Assembly: GCF_005981925.1 (NCBI RefSeq)
Contig: NZ_VBVX01000011.1
Location: 1-46,520 of the forward strand
Direction of reading: 5' to 3'
DNA: 46,520 nucleotides
Origin: Streptomyces albidochromogenes
Lineage (GTDB): Bacteria > Actinomycetota > Actinomycetes > Streptomycetales > Streptomycetaceae
The position numbers and the translations under genes were made by a program. The first letter of the stretch is position 1; each line of letters starts with the position of its first letter. Below, one piece after another: positions 26,206 to 33,691 of the stretch. Under the pieces are notes generated by a model. The model was not told the DNA's origin and did no database searches. It saw only the letters and a list, made by a program, of their open reading frames with translations.

Positions 26206-26847
26206 ATGACCCTCGACCTGGTCCTCATAGGGCTGGCGATCACATTGGAGCCGCTCCCGGCCATGGCCTTGATTCTCTTGCTGACCGCGGACGACGGAGT
26301 ACGCAAGGGACTGGCCTTCATTCTCGGCTGGCTCGCGTGTCTGGTGCTGGTCATCGCCTGCGTTCTGCTCTTCACCGACGGGTCACCTCCCCGAGCGCAC
26401 ACGGTGCCCTCGACCACCGCTCTCGCCGTCAAGCTGATCATCGGAATCTGGCTGATCGCGTACGGGGTGCGCAAACGGCGCGAAGTACACGGGCCGGGGA
26501 AGACCCCTGCCTGGCTGGCGAAGCTGCACGACGTCTCACCCTGGTCGGCCGCCGGCATGGGGGTACTCATCCAGCCCTGGGCCCTTGTCGCAGCGGGGGC
26601 CTCGACCGTGATGCAGGCCGACCTCTCCCGGGCAGCCTCCTGGCTGACCCTGATGCTGTACTGCCTCCTGGCCACCGCCACTCTTCTGACCATGGAGCTG
26701 TACGCCACGTTCCGGCCCGCTCGCGCCGCGGCCAGGCTCCAGGCGCTGTTCAGCTGGATGACAAGCCACCAGGACCAGGCCGTGGTGATGGTGTCCCTGT
26801 TCCTGGGCTTTTGGCTGGCCGGCAGGAGCATCTACGAACTTCTGTGA
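26206..26847 (+). CDS. GAP/Sap family (LysE-like) membrane protein
   Basis: The 213-residue protein has six predicted transmembrane helices. It begins MTLDLVLIGLAITLEPLPAM, the typical N-terminus of the actinobacterial GAP family related to Sap (the sulfolipid-1-addressing protein) and to LysE exporters. Further segments are GLAFILGWLACLVLVIACVLLF, AVKLIIGIWLIAYGVRKRRE and a C-terminal VVMVSLFLGFWLAGRS. It may move a small or lipidic molecule across the membrane; the substrate is unknown. The start is preceded by GGGAGGAG at good spacing. The 172 bases separating it from the SpoIIE gene contain no gene, and the two may be co-transcribed. Confidence 0.85.
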   Translation: MTLDLVLIGLAITLEPLPAMALILLLTADDGVRKGLAFILGWLACLVLVIACVLLFTDGSPPRAHTVPSTTALAVKLIIGIWLIAYGVRKRREVHGPGKTPAWLAKLHDVSPWSAAGMGVLIQPWALVAAGASTVMQADLSRAASWLTLMLYCLLATATLLTMELYATFRPARAAARLQALFSWMTSHQDQAVVMVSLFLGFWLAGRSIYELL

Positions 26848-27009
26848 CACGGGCACCTCGCCGACCGAACCCCACGCTCACACGGCCACGCCCTGATTCA
26901 CGGCGGCGGCCCGGCGCGCGGCAAGCCCCCAAGCGCCGGCTGACGGTGCAACGCAGCGGCGGCAAGCTGTGGCGTCCGGTCGATGCCTTCCTGCCGGTGG
27001 TCGGCTCAC

Positions 27010-27037
27010 GCTCCCCTCACCACCGGGCGAGGGGAGC
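27010..27037 (-). terminator. Terminator of the LTD-domain gene
   Basis: A perfect 9-bp stem, GCTCCCCTC (27010-27018) with GAGGGGAGC (27029-27037) and a 10-base loop, lies 17 bases past the stop codon of the minus-strand gene. It may also stop transcripts arriving from the GAP gene. Confidence 0.7.
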
Positions 27038-27053
27038 CAGAGCGGGTGCGGGG

Positions 27054-27545
27054 TCAGTGGAAGGTGATGTAACCGTTGCCGTCGCGGTCGTTGCCGCTCT
27101 TGCTGTAGGAGTGGACGTCCGCGCGGCTGCCGGAGGGCTTGTAGAGGTAGATCGTGTCGCTGTCGTTGTTCCACATGAAGTTGCAGTTGTCGCGGTAAAC
27201 GACATTGTTCGCGTCGGAGTCGGTGCCGTGGCCGCCCCGCAGCTTCACCGAGTCGCCCGGCTGCAGGTAGTGGTTGACCGTGAACGCGAAGCGGTTGCCG
27301 GTCGCGTCCTTGACGACGTAACCCTTCAGGTTGACGGTCGCCGATGCCGAGTAGTTCTTGACCGTCAGGTACTCCTCGCGGGTGTTCCCCGAGGAGCAGC
27401 TGTTGGAGTCGCGGCCCGGTGCGTCGTACTGAACGCCGCGGACCTTCAGCGCCGAGGAGTACTCGGCGGCCTGGACCGGGCTTGTCAGTGCGGCGAGCGA
27501 TCCGACCGTGATCGCAGCGGCGACGGCGGCATGGGTGATGCGCAA
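27054..27545 (-). CDS. Secreted lamin-tail-domain (LTD) protein
   Basis: The 163-residue exported protein has a signal peptide, MRITHAAVAAAITVGSLAAL, ending at SPVQAAE. The rest is one LTD immunoglobulin-like domain: LKVRGVQYDAPGRDS, EEYLTVKNYSASATVNLKGYVVKD, HYLQPGDSVKLRGGHGT, NFMWNNDSDTIYLYKP. Two Cys residues (in NSCSSGN and DNCNF) could form a disulfide. In Streptomyces such stand-alone LTD proteins are secreted and of unknown role; elsewhere the domain anchors nucleases and wall proteins. The TTG at 27545 is chosen because GAGGGGGGA lies eight bases upstream. A second TTG, 18 bases further upstream, overlaps that site. Confidence 0.85.
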   Translation of the reverse strand: MRITHAAVAAAITVGSLAALTSPVQAAEYSSALKVRGVQYDAPGRDSNSCSSGNTREEYLTVKNYSASATVNLKGYVVKDATGNRFAFTVNHYLQPGDSVKLRGGHGTDSDANNVVYRDNCNFMWNNDSDTIYLYKPSGSRADVHSYSKSGNDRDGNGYITFH

Positions 27546-27999
27546 AGTGAGGTCCCCCCTCAAGAGTGATGATGAGCGGCAGAAGCCTACCCACCTGACG
27601 GGGTTCCGTTTACCGTTTCAACTAACTAAGCAGGCATTCGACGCCGATGGGCGCGACAGCCAAGGGCTTCGGACGTCCGTGCTGGTGAGGGCCTGCGGCA
27701 CGTCGCGCCGCAGGCGCCCATTCGTACCCCCGTCGCACATGTGGACGGGTTCCTGGCCGCGGTGTGAGGCCCCTTCGCCATCGACACGGGCGACCGCGTA
27801 CGAGCGGTGGCCGGCCGAGGAGGCCGTGCGGCGCCGAGGGGGCTCACCAGCATCGGGTGGTGTTCACATCGGCAGCCCCGTCTCCGTCGAACATGCCACC
27901 GCCTGGGCCCAACAGCGCTGCTGCCGCCGGATGAAGGCAGCGTGCGGTTGCTCGACGTACGGCCTCGCAGGCGGGAGCGTGCCCGGTGAGTTCACGAGG
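27546..27999. other. Intergenic region between LTD gene and ABC operon
   Basis: No gene is supported. An AT-rich stretch near 27605-27635, containing AACTAACTAAG, probably holds the LTD promoter. A hairpin (27691-27715) may terminate the ABC operon. From 27715 to 27990 several short plus-strand frames look weakly protein-like but are broken by stops, so they could be gene debris. Confidence 0.35.
27691..27715. terminator. Perfect hairpin, possible operon terminator
   Basis: GCCTGCGGC (27691-27699) and GCCGCAGGC (27707-27715) form a perfect 9-bp stem with a 7-base loop. It is about 285 bases past the lipoprotein stop codon of the ABC operon and upstream of the LTD gene. The distance makes the assignment uncertain. 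Confidence 0.4.
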
Positions 28000-29019
28000 T
28001 CACGAAGCGAGTTTCCTGAGGTCCGCGGCGAGTGAGGCGATGGCCGCGGGATTGCGCGGGCTTTCCACCAGCTCGGCGTAGTCGAGGACGACGATCCGGT
28101 CGTTCTTGACAGCTGAAACGCCGGCGAGCGGCGGGTAGGACTTCAGGAACTTCCGCTTCTGGTCCGCGGTGGTGTCTCCGTAGTCGTTGATCACGATGAC
28201 CTCGGGGTCCCGCTCGACGACGGTCTCCCAGCCCACCGTAGCCCAGCTGTCCTTGAGGTCCTTCATGACGTGATCGCCGCCCGCCTTGGTGATGATGTCG
28301 TGCGGCCCGGCGTACAACCCCGAGGTCAACGGCTTGTCCTGCCCGTCGTCGTAGAGGAAGACGCGCGGACGGTCAGCACCCTTCAGGGCTTTCGCCTGCG
28401 CTTCGGCCACCTGCTTCTCGAAGTCCGCGACGAGCGCCTCGGCACGGTTTTCGACGTCGAAGATCCTGCCCAGGTTCCGCAGATCGGTGTAGAGCGCATC
28501 GAGCGGCGGCATGACGCCGCGTGCCTTACCTCGCCCGTTGCGGCACGATTCGCTCAGCAGGTACGAGTCGATGCCCACCCTCTCCAGCTCGGTGGGGCTG
28601 AATCCCTCCCCCTCGTTGAAGCCGTAGTTCCAGCCCGCGAAGACGAGATCGGCGCGTGCGTCGAGGACCAGCTCCTTGTTGATCGTCTTCTTCGAGAGCC
28701 ACTTCGTCTTCCGGTAGCCGTCCTTCCAGGGAATGGCGGTGAGGTCACCCCTGTCGTCGGGCATCACATAGCCGGCCATGCGGTCCTCGAGTCCGAGTGC
28801 GAACATGATCTCGGTGATGCCGACGTCATTGGTGACCACGCGCTGAGGGGCCTTGTCGTAGCTCTTCTTCTGGCCGCAGTTCTCTACGGTCACCGGGTAG
28901 TGGCCCCCGCGTGCCTCGGCACCACCCCGTTCGTCCGGAGAGGTGACCTCCGCGCCACAACCGGTGGCCAACAGGGCGGCGGAGAGTGCGAGTGCGGCTG
29001 GGCGTGCGAGGTTCGGCAT
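28000..29019 (-). CDS. ABC transporter substrate-binding lipoprotein, probably cobalamin/corrinoid (BtuF-like)
   Basis: The 339-residue exported lipoprotein has a signal sequence ending in lipobox LLATGC, Cys near residue 21. It is followed by the periplasmic-binding type III fold of the FepB/BtuF group: APQRVVTNDVGITEIMFALGLEDRMAGYV, the long central helix, then DPEVIVINDYGD and KNDRIVVLDYAELVE. On sequence alone the family binds iron complexes or vitamin B12. The riboswitch heading the operon points to cobalamin or another corrinoid. It is the last gene of the three, 15 bases after the ATPase stop, and would deliver substrate to the permease on the outer membrane face. Close relatives are usually labelled iron-siderophore binding proteins. 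Confidence 0.88.
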   Translation of the reverse strand: MPNLARPAALALSAALLATGCGAEVTSPDERGGAEARGGHYPVTVENCGQKKSYDKAPQRVVTNDVGITEIMFALGLEDRMAGYVMPDDRGDLTAIPWKDGYRKTKWLSKKTINKELVLDARADLVFAGWNYGFNEGEGFSPTELERVGIDSYLLSESCRNGRGKARGVMPPLDALYTDLRNLGRIFDVENRAEALVADFEKQVAEAQAKALKGADRPRVFLYDDGQDKPLTSGLYAGPHDIITKAGGDHVMKDLKDSWATVGWETVVERDPEVIVINDYGDTTADQKRKFLKSYPPLAGVSAVKNDRIVVLDYAELVESPRNPAAIASLAADLRKLAS

Positions 29020-29034
29020 GATGGCGATGGCTCC

Positions 29035-29820
<786 letters not shown>

Positions 29821-30930
29821 TCACGCGCCTCCGAAGGTGTAGGAGCGGCGGCGCATCAGCAGGACGAAGCACGGTACGCCGATGACGGCGGTCAGCACAC
29901 CCACCGGCAGTTCGACGGGTGCGAGCACCACACGCGACAGGATGTCCACCCAGATCAGCAGGACGGCGCCCGCGAGTGGGGCGACGGCCAGCAGCCGGCG
30001 ATGGTCCGCGCCGACCAGCATCCGTGCGGCGTGCGGGACCATCAGGCCGACGAAGCCGATGGCACCGCTCACCGCGACCACCGCCCCCGTGACGGCGGCA
30101 CAGACCAGGAACAGCTCCTTGCGCAGCCTTCCCGCGTCCACCCCCAGGGCGGCCGCGGTCTCGTCACCCATGGCCAGGGCGTTCAGACGACGCGCCGACA
30201 CAGTGAGGTGGGCGAGGCCGGCGAACACAGCTCCCGCGGCGATCGGCACGGAGGCCCAGCTGGCTCCGCCGAGGCTGCCGAGCAGCCACATCATCGCGGA
30301 GCGGGCCGCCTCGCCGCGCTCGGCCGCGAACACCATGAACGTGGTGACGGCCGAGAAGCCGTAGTACATCGCGGTGCCCGTCAGGACGAGCCGCAGAGGG
30401 GTCAGACCATCAGAGGTGCGGGCGATCGCGTACACCAGCGTCATGGCGAGGAGCGCGGCGAGGAAGGCCGCCGTCGACAGGGCCCACAGACCGAGAGCGC
30501 CGAAGGCTCCGAAGAGGAGGACGGCATTGGCGCCGACGGCCGCGCCCGAGGATATGCCCAGGACGAACGGGTCGGCGAGGGCGTTGCGGACCATGGCCTG
30601 CACGGCGACGCCGATGGCCGACAGGCCGGCTCCGACGACGGCGGCCAGCACCGCTCGCGGAAAGCGCAGTTCCCACACGATCGTGTAAGCCGAGACCTCG
30701 TCCTGCGCTATGGCCCCACCGGTCAGTCCGGCCCACAGAAAACGCAGCACGTGGCCCCAGGACAGTCCCGATGCCCCCATCCCCGCTCCACAGACGATGG
30801 AGAGCACGAGCCCGGCGCACAGGGCTGGAAGGAGGAGCGGCAATGACACGCGCTTGGGCTGCGCGGGGTCGGCTCCGCCGCGGGCCGTCGGGAGCGGCAC
30901 CGCGGGTTCGCGCCTCAGGGGTGTGACCAC
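29821..30930 (-). CDS. FecCD-family ABC permease, probably cobalamin/corrinoid (BtuC-like)
   Basis: The 369-residue membrane protein has about ten helices. Typical FecCD features are the segment WELRFPRAVLAAVVGAGLSAIGVAVQAMVRNALADP, GISSGAAVGAN, MMWLLGSLGGASW, and the C-terminal GFVGLMVPHAARMLVG that contacts the ATPase. One permease probably forms a homodimer, as BtuC does. The GTG at 30930 (MVTPLRREP) is the first gene after a long leader containing a cobalamin riboswitch, and its ribosome site is weak, as expected for a masked start. The gene opens the operon permease-ATPase-lipoprotein. Confidence 0.92.
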   Translation of the reverse strand: MVTPLRREPAVPLPTARGGADPAQPKRVSLPLLLPALCAGLVLSIVCGAGMGASGLSWGHVLRFLWAGLTGGAIAQDEVSAYTIVWELRFPRAVLAAVVGAGLSAIGVAVQAMVRNALADPFVLGISSGAAVGANAVLLFGAFGALGLWALSTAAFLAALLAMTLVYAIARTSDGLTPLRLVLTGTAMYYGFSAVTTFMVFAAERGEAARSAMMWLLGSLGGASWASVPIAAGAVFAGLAHLTVSARRLNALAMGDETAAALGVDAGRLRKELFLVCAAVTGAVVAVSGAIGFVGLMVPHAARMLVGADHRRLLAVAPLAGAVLLIWVDILSRVVLAPVELPVGVLTAVIGVPCFVLLMRRRSYTFGGA

Positions 30931-30999
30931 GGGCGGTTCGCCTTCGCCTCGGGCCGTGCACCCACGTGAGATAAGGAGCGGCCCGGGACGCGGGGCGCC

Positions 31000-31165
31000 C
31001 TGTGCAGCACCCTCTCGCAGTCCACGGCGAATTGACAGGAGCCTCCACCACCGCGGGTAATCGGGCTTACGGGGCCGCGTGTTGGCTCCGCCTACCGTTG
31101 CGGGTCAGCGCCGGACTTCGACCGGACTTCCCCCGCGGGGCGCTTGCAGCATAGCGTGTACGGCA
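31000..31165 (-). ncRNA. Cobalamin riboswitch
   Basis: On the minus strand, 31134-31093 reads GGGGAAGTCCGGTCGAAGTC followed by CGGCGCTGACCCGCAACGGTA, the conserved core of B12 riboswitches. The B12 box follows at 31068-31051 as AAGCCCGATTACCCGCGG, close to the consensus rAGYCMGgAgaCCkGC. Between them lies GGCGGAGCCAACACGC, the usual joining element. About 70 bases separate the element from the permease start, enough for a sequester or terminator stem. In Streptomyces these elements repress uptake and B12-independent isozyme genes when cobalamin is plentiful. Outer boundaries are approximate. Confidence 0.85.
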
Positions 31166-31388
31166 GGGGCCTTTCGGCGTCGAAAAGCTGCTGCCGGTAT
31201 GGCGCTCAACGTTCGCCGGGCCGAGCAGCCCATGGCGTCCGCCTCTCTGCCGGCGGTGTCCTTGCTGTCCCGCAGGAACAGCGGCCCGTTGGAGATCGGT
31301 TCACCCGCACTTCACGCCGACCAGTGTGCGTGACTCACCTTCGCCCGTGCCGAGTTGCTGCCCTTCGTCGCGCTCCTGCCCTCCTCGG

Positions 31389-31862
31389 TCACTTTCCTCT
31401 GATCTCGTCGAGCGAGAGCTGCATCGCGGCGCGCGCACGGGCGAACCAATCCGCGAGCACTGCTGTCTCGTCGGGCGTGTAGTCGGCGAAGAGAGTCCCG
31501 AGCCGCTCGTAGTGCGGGCCGTACACGGCGAGGACCCGTGCGGCCGCCGATTCATCGAGGACGACGCGGACGCGTCGGCGGTCGTTGGGGTCGGGACGGC
31601 GGTGGATGTATCCGGCGCGTTCGAGGCGGTTGAGCACGCCGGTGACGGCGCCGGTGGTGATGTTGGCGTGCTCCGCCAGGTCGCCCGCGGTCAGATGCTG
31701 CTCCGCGGCACCCATGACATGGCCTAGGCAGGTCAAGTCGGTGACGTTCAGTCCCAGCCGCTGAGCGATGTCGTGCTGCGAGACAAGGGCGAGCGCGATC
31801 ATCTGATCCATCGCGTCCAGCGCCTGCTGCGGTGTCGCCTCCGGGCGGGGCTTGCCCTTCAC
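31389..31862 (-). CDS. MarR family transcriptional regulator
   Basis: The 157-residue dimeric winged-helix regulator reads QRLGLNVTDLTCLGHVMG, then LTAGDLAEHANITTGAVTGVLNRLERAGYIHRRPDPNDRRRVRVVLDE. The latter includes the recognition helix and the conserved DxRR wing of MarR proteins, and a C-terminal dimerisation helix follows. The GTG at 31862 is preferred to the ATG at 31880 because an ideal AAGGAG lies seven bases before the GTG and overlaps the upstream ATG. Two interlocking inverted repeats cover this ribosome site, so autorepression is likely. The gene is divergent from a small HGxxPAAW-like membrane protein that may share the operator. Confidence 0.9.
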   Translation of the reverse strand: MKGKPRPEATPQQALDAMDQMIALALVSQHDIAQRLGLNVTDLTCLGHVMGAAEQHLTAGDLAEHANITTGAVTGVLNRLERAGYIHRRPDPNDRRRVRVVLDESAAARVLAVYGPHYERLGTLFADYTPDETAVLADWFARARAAMQLSLDEIRGK

Positions 31863-31872
31863 CAGAATTCTC

Positions 31873-31893
31873 CTTAGCATCTAAGTTACTTAG
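31873..31893. promoter_or_regulatory. Palindromic MarR-type operator
   Basis: Two overlapping perfect inverted repeats occur: CTTAG-CAT-CTAAG (31873-31885) and CTAAGT-T-ACTTAG (31881-31893). Both lie in the short divergent interval, directly upstream of and overlapping the marR ribosome site. They are unusually AT-rich for this DNA. A MarR dimer bound here could repress both directions. Confidence 0.65.
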
Positions 31894-31953
31894 CTCGTGA
31901 GATAAAAGAGCTGCTTCCGTTGCGAAGATACAGACGACCCGCCGAGGAGATCT

Positions 31954-32316
31954 ATGAGCGGCATGCACGGCGACCACGACCTCGGTCATACGGTCGCAGG
32001 ATGGACAGGCACCTCCCTGGCCGTCGTCGGATTCACCCTCTCCGGCGTCGCGACGGTCGCCGGGTGGACCTCGGGCTTCTGGCTCGGACTCGGTGTGACA
32101 GCCCTCGCCGCCCTCGTCACCTGGGTGCTCCATCTGAGCGGCTGGGGGAAACCGGGCGGCCCGCGCCCGCGCGCGGATCAGCGGTGGCGCGCAAGGGACC
32201 GGGCGGCCGCACAGGGCCACCGGGACTGTGTGGGCTGTCGCGCGGCAGGTCGCGGACGTCGCCGTCCCTACCGCCAGGTCGAGCCGAGGGAGCAGCCGGT
32301 CACCGAGGCGGCATGA
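31954..32316 (+). CDS. HGxxPAAW-like small membrane protein
   Basis: The 120-residue protein starts MSGMHGDHDLGHTVAGWTG, resembling the HGxxPAAW signature of small actinobacterial membrane proteins. Two transmembrane helices follow (TSLAVVGFTLSGVATVAG and FWLGLGVTALAALVTWVLHL), then a basic tail with GWGKPGGPRPRADQRWRARD and a CVGC Cys pair. The function of the family is unknown. The ATG at 31954 has GAGGAGA upstream. It is divergent from the MarR gene, with the palindromic operator between, so MarR control is plausible. Confidence 0.78.
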   Translation: MSGMHGDHDLGHTVAGWTGTSLAVVGFTLSGVATVAGWTSGFWLGLGVTALAALVTWVLHLSGWGKPGGPRPRADQRWRARDRAAAQGHRDCVGCRAAGRGRRRPYRQVEPREQPVTEAA

Positions 32317-32652
32317 GCCGGGCCAGAGGTTCCACACTGCGACGCCGCCCCCAAGCGCGACAGAGGACTGGTCACCGCGCCGACTGGGGCATACGCACGG
32401 CCGAAGACGATGACCGGGCAAGCTCCGATAGCCGCAGCCCGGAAAAGGTCGTCGACTGCGGCGGAAGAATGTCTCCTGCTGGGCGATTTCTGCCCGGATT
32501 GTGGCAGCGCCGCAGGTCGCAGGTGAAGTAACCCTGTCCCTGCCCCGCTCCCCGGCCCACGTCACCGCCGCCTTCGCGACCACGTCGCAAACCGGAGCCG
32601 GTGGCGGTCGACCGGCCTGGTTCGAGGCCCGGAATCGCGGTTGCCGACCGGA
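32317..32652. other. Intergenic region, no gene recognised
   Basis: The 336 bases lie between a plus-strand gene and a convergent minus-strand gene. Neither strand shows a frame with convincing coding character and I found no strong terminator; GCCGGT and ACCGGC near 32600 form only a 6-bp stem. Confidence 0.4.
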
Positions 32653-33375
32653 TCACTCCGTAACGGGCAGGCACTCGGCGAGCAGGTCGACGACGTCGCG
32701 CCAGGCGCGCTGCGCGTGCCGTGGGTGGTAGCCGACGCCGGGAACCACGGGGTGGTCGACCGGCGGGTGGTGGAAGGCGTGCAAGGCGCCGCCGTAGACC
32801 ACGAGGCGCCAGTCGACGCCCGCTGCCTGCATCTCGGCGGTGAACGCGTCCCGTTGCGCGGGCGGCATGATCGGGTCTTCCGACCCGACCCCGGCCCACA
32901 CCGGGCAGCGGATGCGCGCCGCCTCGCCCGGTCGGCCCGTGGTGGTCGCGTTGACTGTCCCGATCGCGCGCAGGTTGACGCCGTCGCGCCCGAGTTCCAG
33001 CGCGACGGCGCCCCCGGTGCCGTAGCCGACCGCGGCGATCCGGTCGGGGTCGGTCCGCGGTTCGGCGCGCAGCACGTCGAGCGCCGCGCGGCCGATGCCC
33101 CGCATCCGGTCGGGGTCGGCGAGCAGCGGCATGCAACGGGCCAGCATCTCCTCGGGGTCACCCAAATAGCGCCCGCCGTGGAGGTCGAAGGCCAGCGCTA
33201 CGTAGCCCAGCTCGGCAAGAGCATCGGCCCGGCGGCGCTCGACGTCACTGAGCCCCATGCCCTCTGGCCCGAGCAGCACCGCGGGCCGGCGGTCGACACC
33301 GGCCGGAACGGCGAGGTGCCCGATCATCGTCAGACCGTCGGCCTGGTACTCGACCGTACGCGGCGTAATCGTCAT
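32653..33375 (-). CDS. Dienelactone-hydrolase-family protein lacking the usual nucleophile
   Basis: The 240-residue protein aligns with dienelactone hydrolases: MIGHLAVPAG at the start, LLGPEGMGLSD, ADALAELGYVALAFDLHGG, the nucleophile-elbow region IAAVGYGTGGAVALELGRDG, acid residue in GVGSEDPIMPP, and His in YGGALHAFHHP. Family members hydrolyse dienelactone in chlorocatechol degradation or act on other esters, with Cys or Ser in GYC(F/S)GG. Here the elbow reads GYGTGG, with Gly where the nucleophile should be, so ordinary ester hydrolysis looks impossible. Its ATG overlaps the TGA of an upstream truncated frame (ATGA). Confidence 0.85.
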   Translation of the reverse strand: MTITPRTVEYQADGLTMIGHLAVPAGVDRRPAVLLGPEGMGLSDVERRRADALAELGYVALAFDLHGGRYLGDPEEMLARCMPLLADPDRMRGIGRAALDVLRAEPRTDPDRIAAVGYGTGGAVALELGRDGVNLRAIGTVNATTTGRPGEAARIRCPVWAGVGSEDPIMPPAQRDAFTAEMQAAGVDWRLVVYGGALHAFHHPPVDHPVVPGVGYHPRHAQRAWRDVVDLLAECLPVTE

Positions 33376-33518
33376 GAGACTGGACCGTAGTGATTGCCGA
33401 GCTCGGTCGAGCCGGTGTTCACCGCTGGCAGAACAGCGCGGTATGCCTCTGAAGTGCGGCGTTCCCGGAGATTCAGTTCCAGGTCGATCGCCTGCTCCAG
33501 GGTGGTGATCCGGGCCCT
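33372..33518 (-). pseudogene. C-terminal remnant of an unidentified protein, coupled to the hydrolase gene
   Basis: A minus-strand frame of about 48 codons encodes the helical, coding-like segment RITTLEQAIDLELNLRERRT and ends GNHYGPVS. Its TGA overlaps the ATG of the next gene as ATGA, the usual sign of translational coupling in an operon. No start codon or upstream part is present, since a TAG blocks the frame at 33519. I read it as the tail of a gene, perhaps a regulator, whose beginning was deleted. Family unknown. Confidence 0.4.
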
Positions 33519-33691
33519 CTAACCGCTCGGTGGACGAGTGTTTCGACGTCGTCAGTGACGCACGGGAGATCCAAGGATCATCCGGGCCAACTGGACAGAA
33601 CCCCTTTCACCCGGCCCAGGCGCCGAGGCCGGTCGCATGTCATGGTCCTTCTGGGGTACGCGGGTACATTCGCGTCCGAACGAGGAGGGAC
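33519..33691. other. Upstream region of the second SpoIIE gene
   Basis: No gene is supported. The region should hold the SpoIIE promoter, but I did not find a convincing consensus. A GAGGAGGGA ribosome site ends it. Confidence 0.4.

Noticed and set aside
31862..31880. ATG 31880 as the marR start
   Set aside because: The ideal AAGGAG lies downstream of this ATG and seven bases before GTG 31862, and the ATG itself is inside the palindromic operator.
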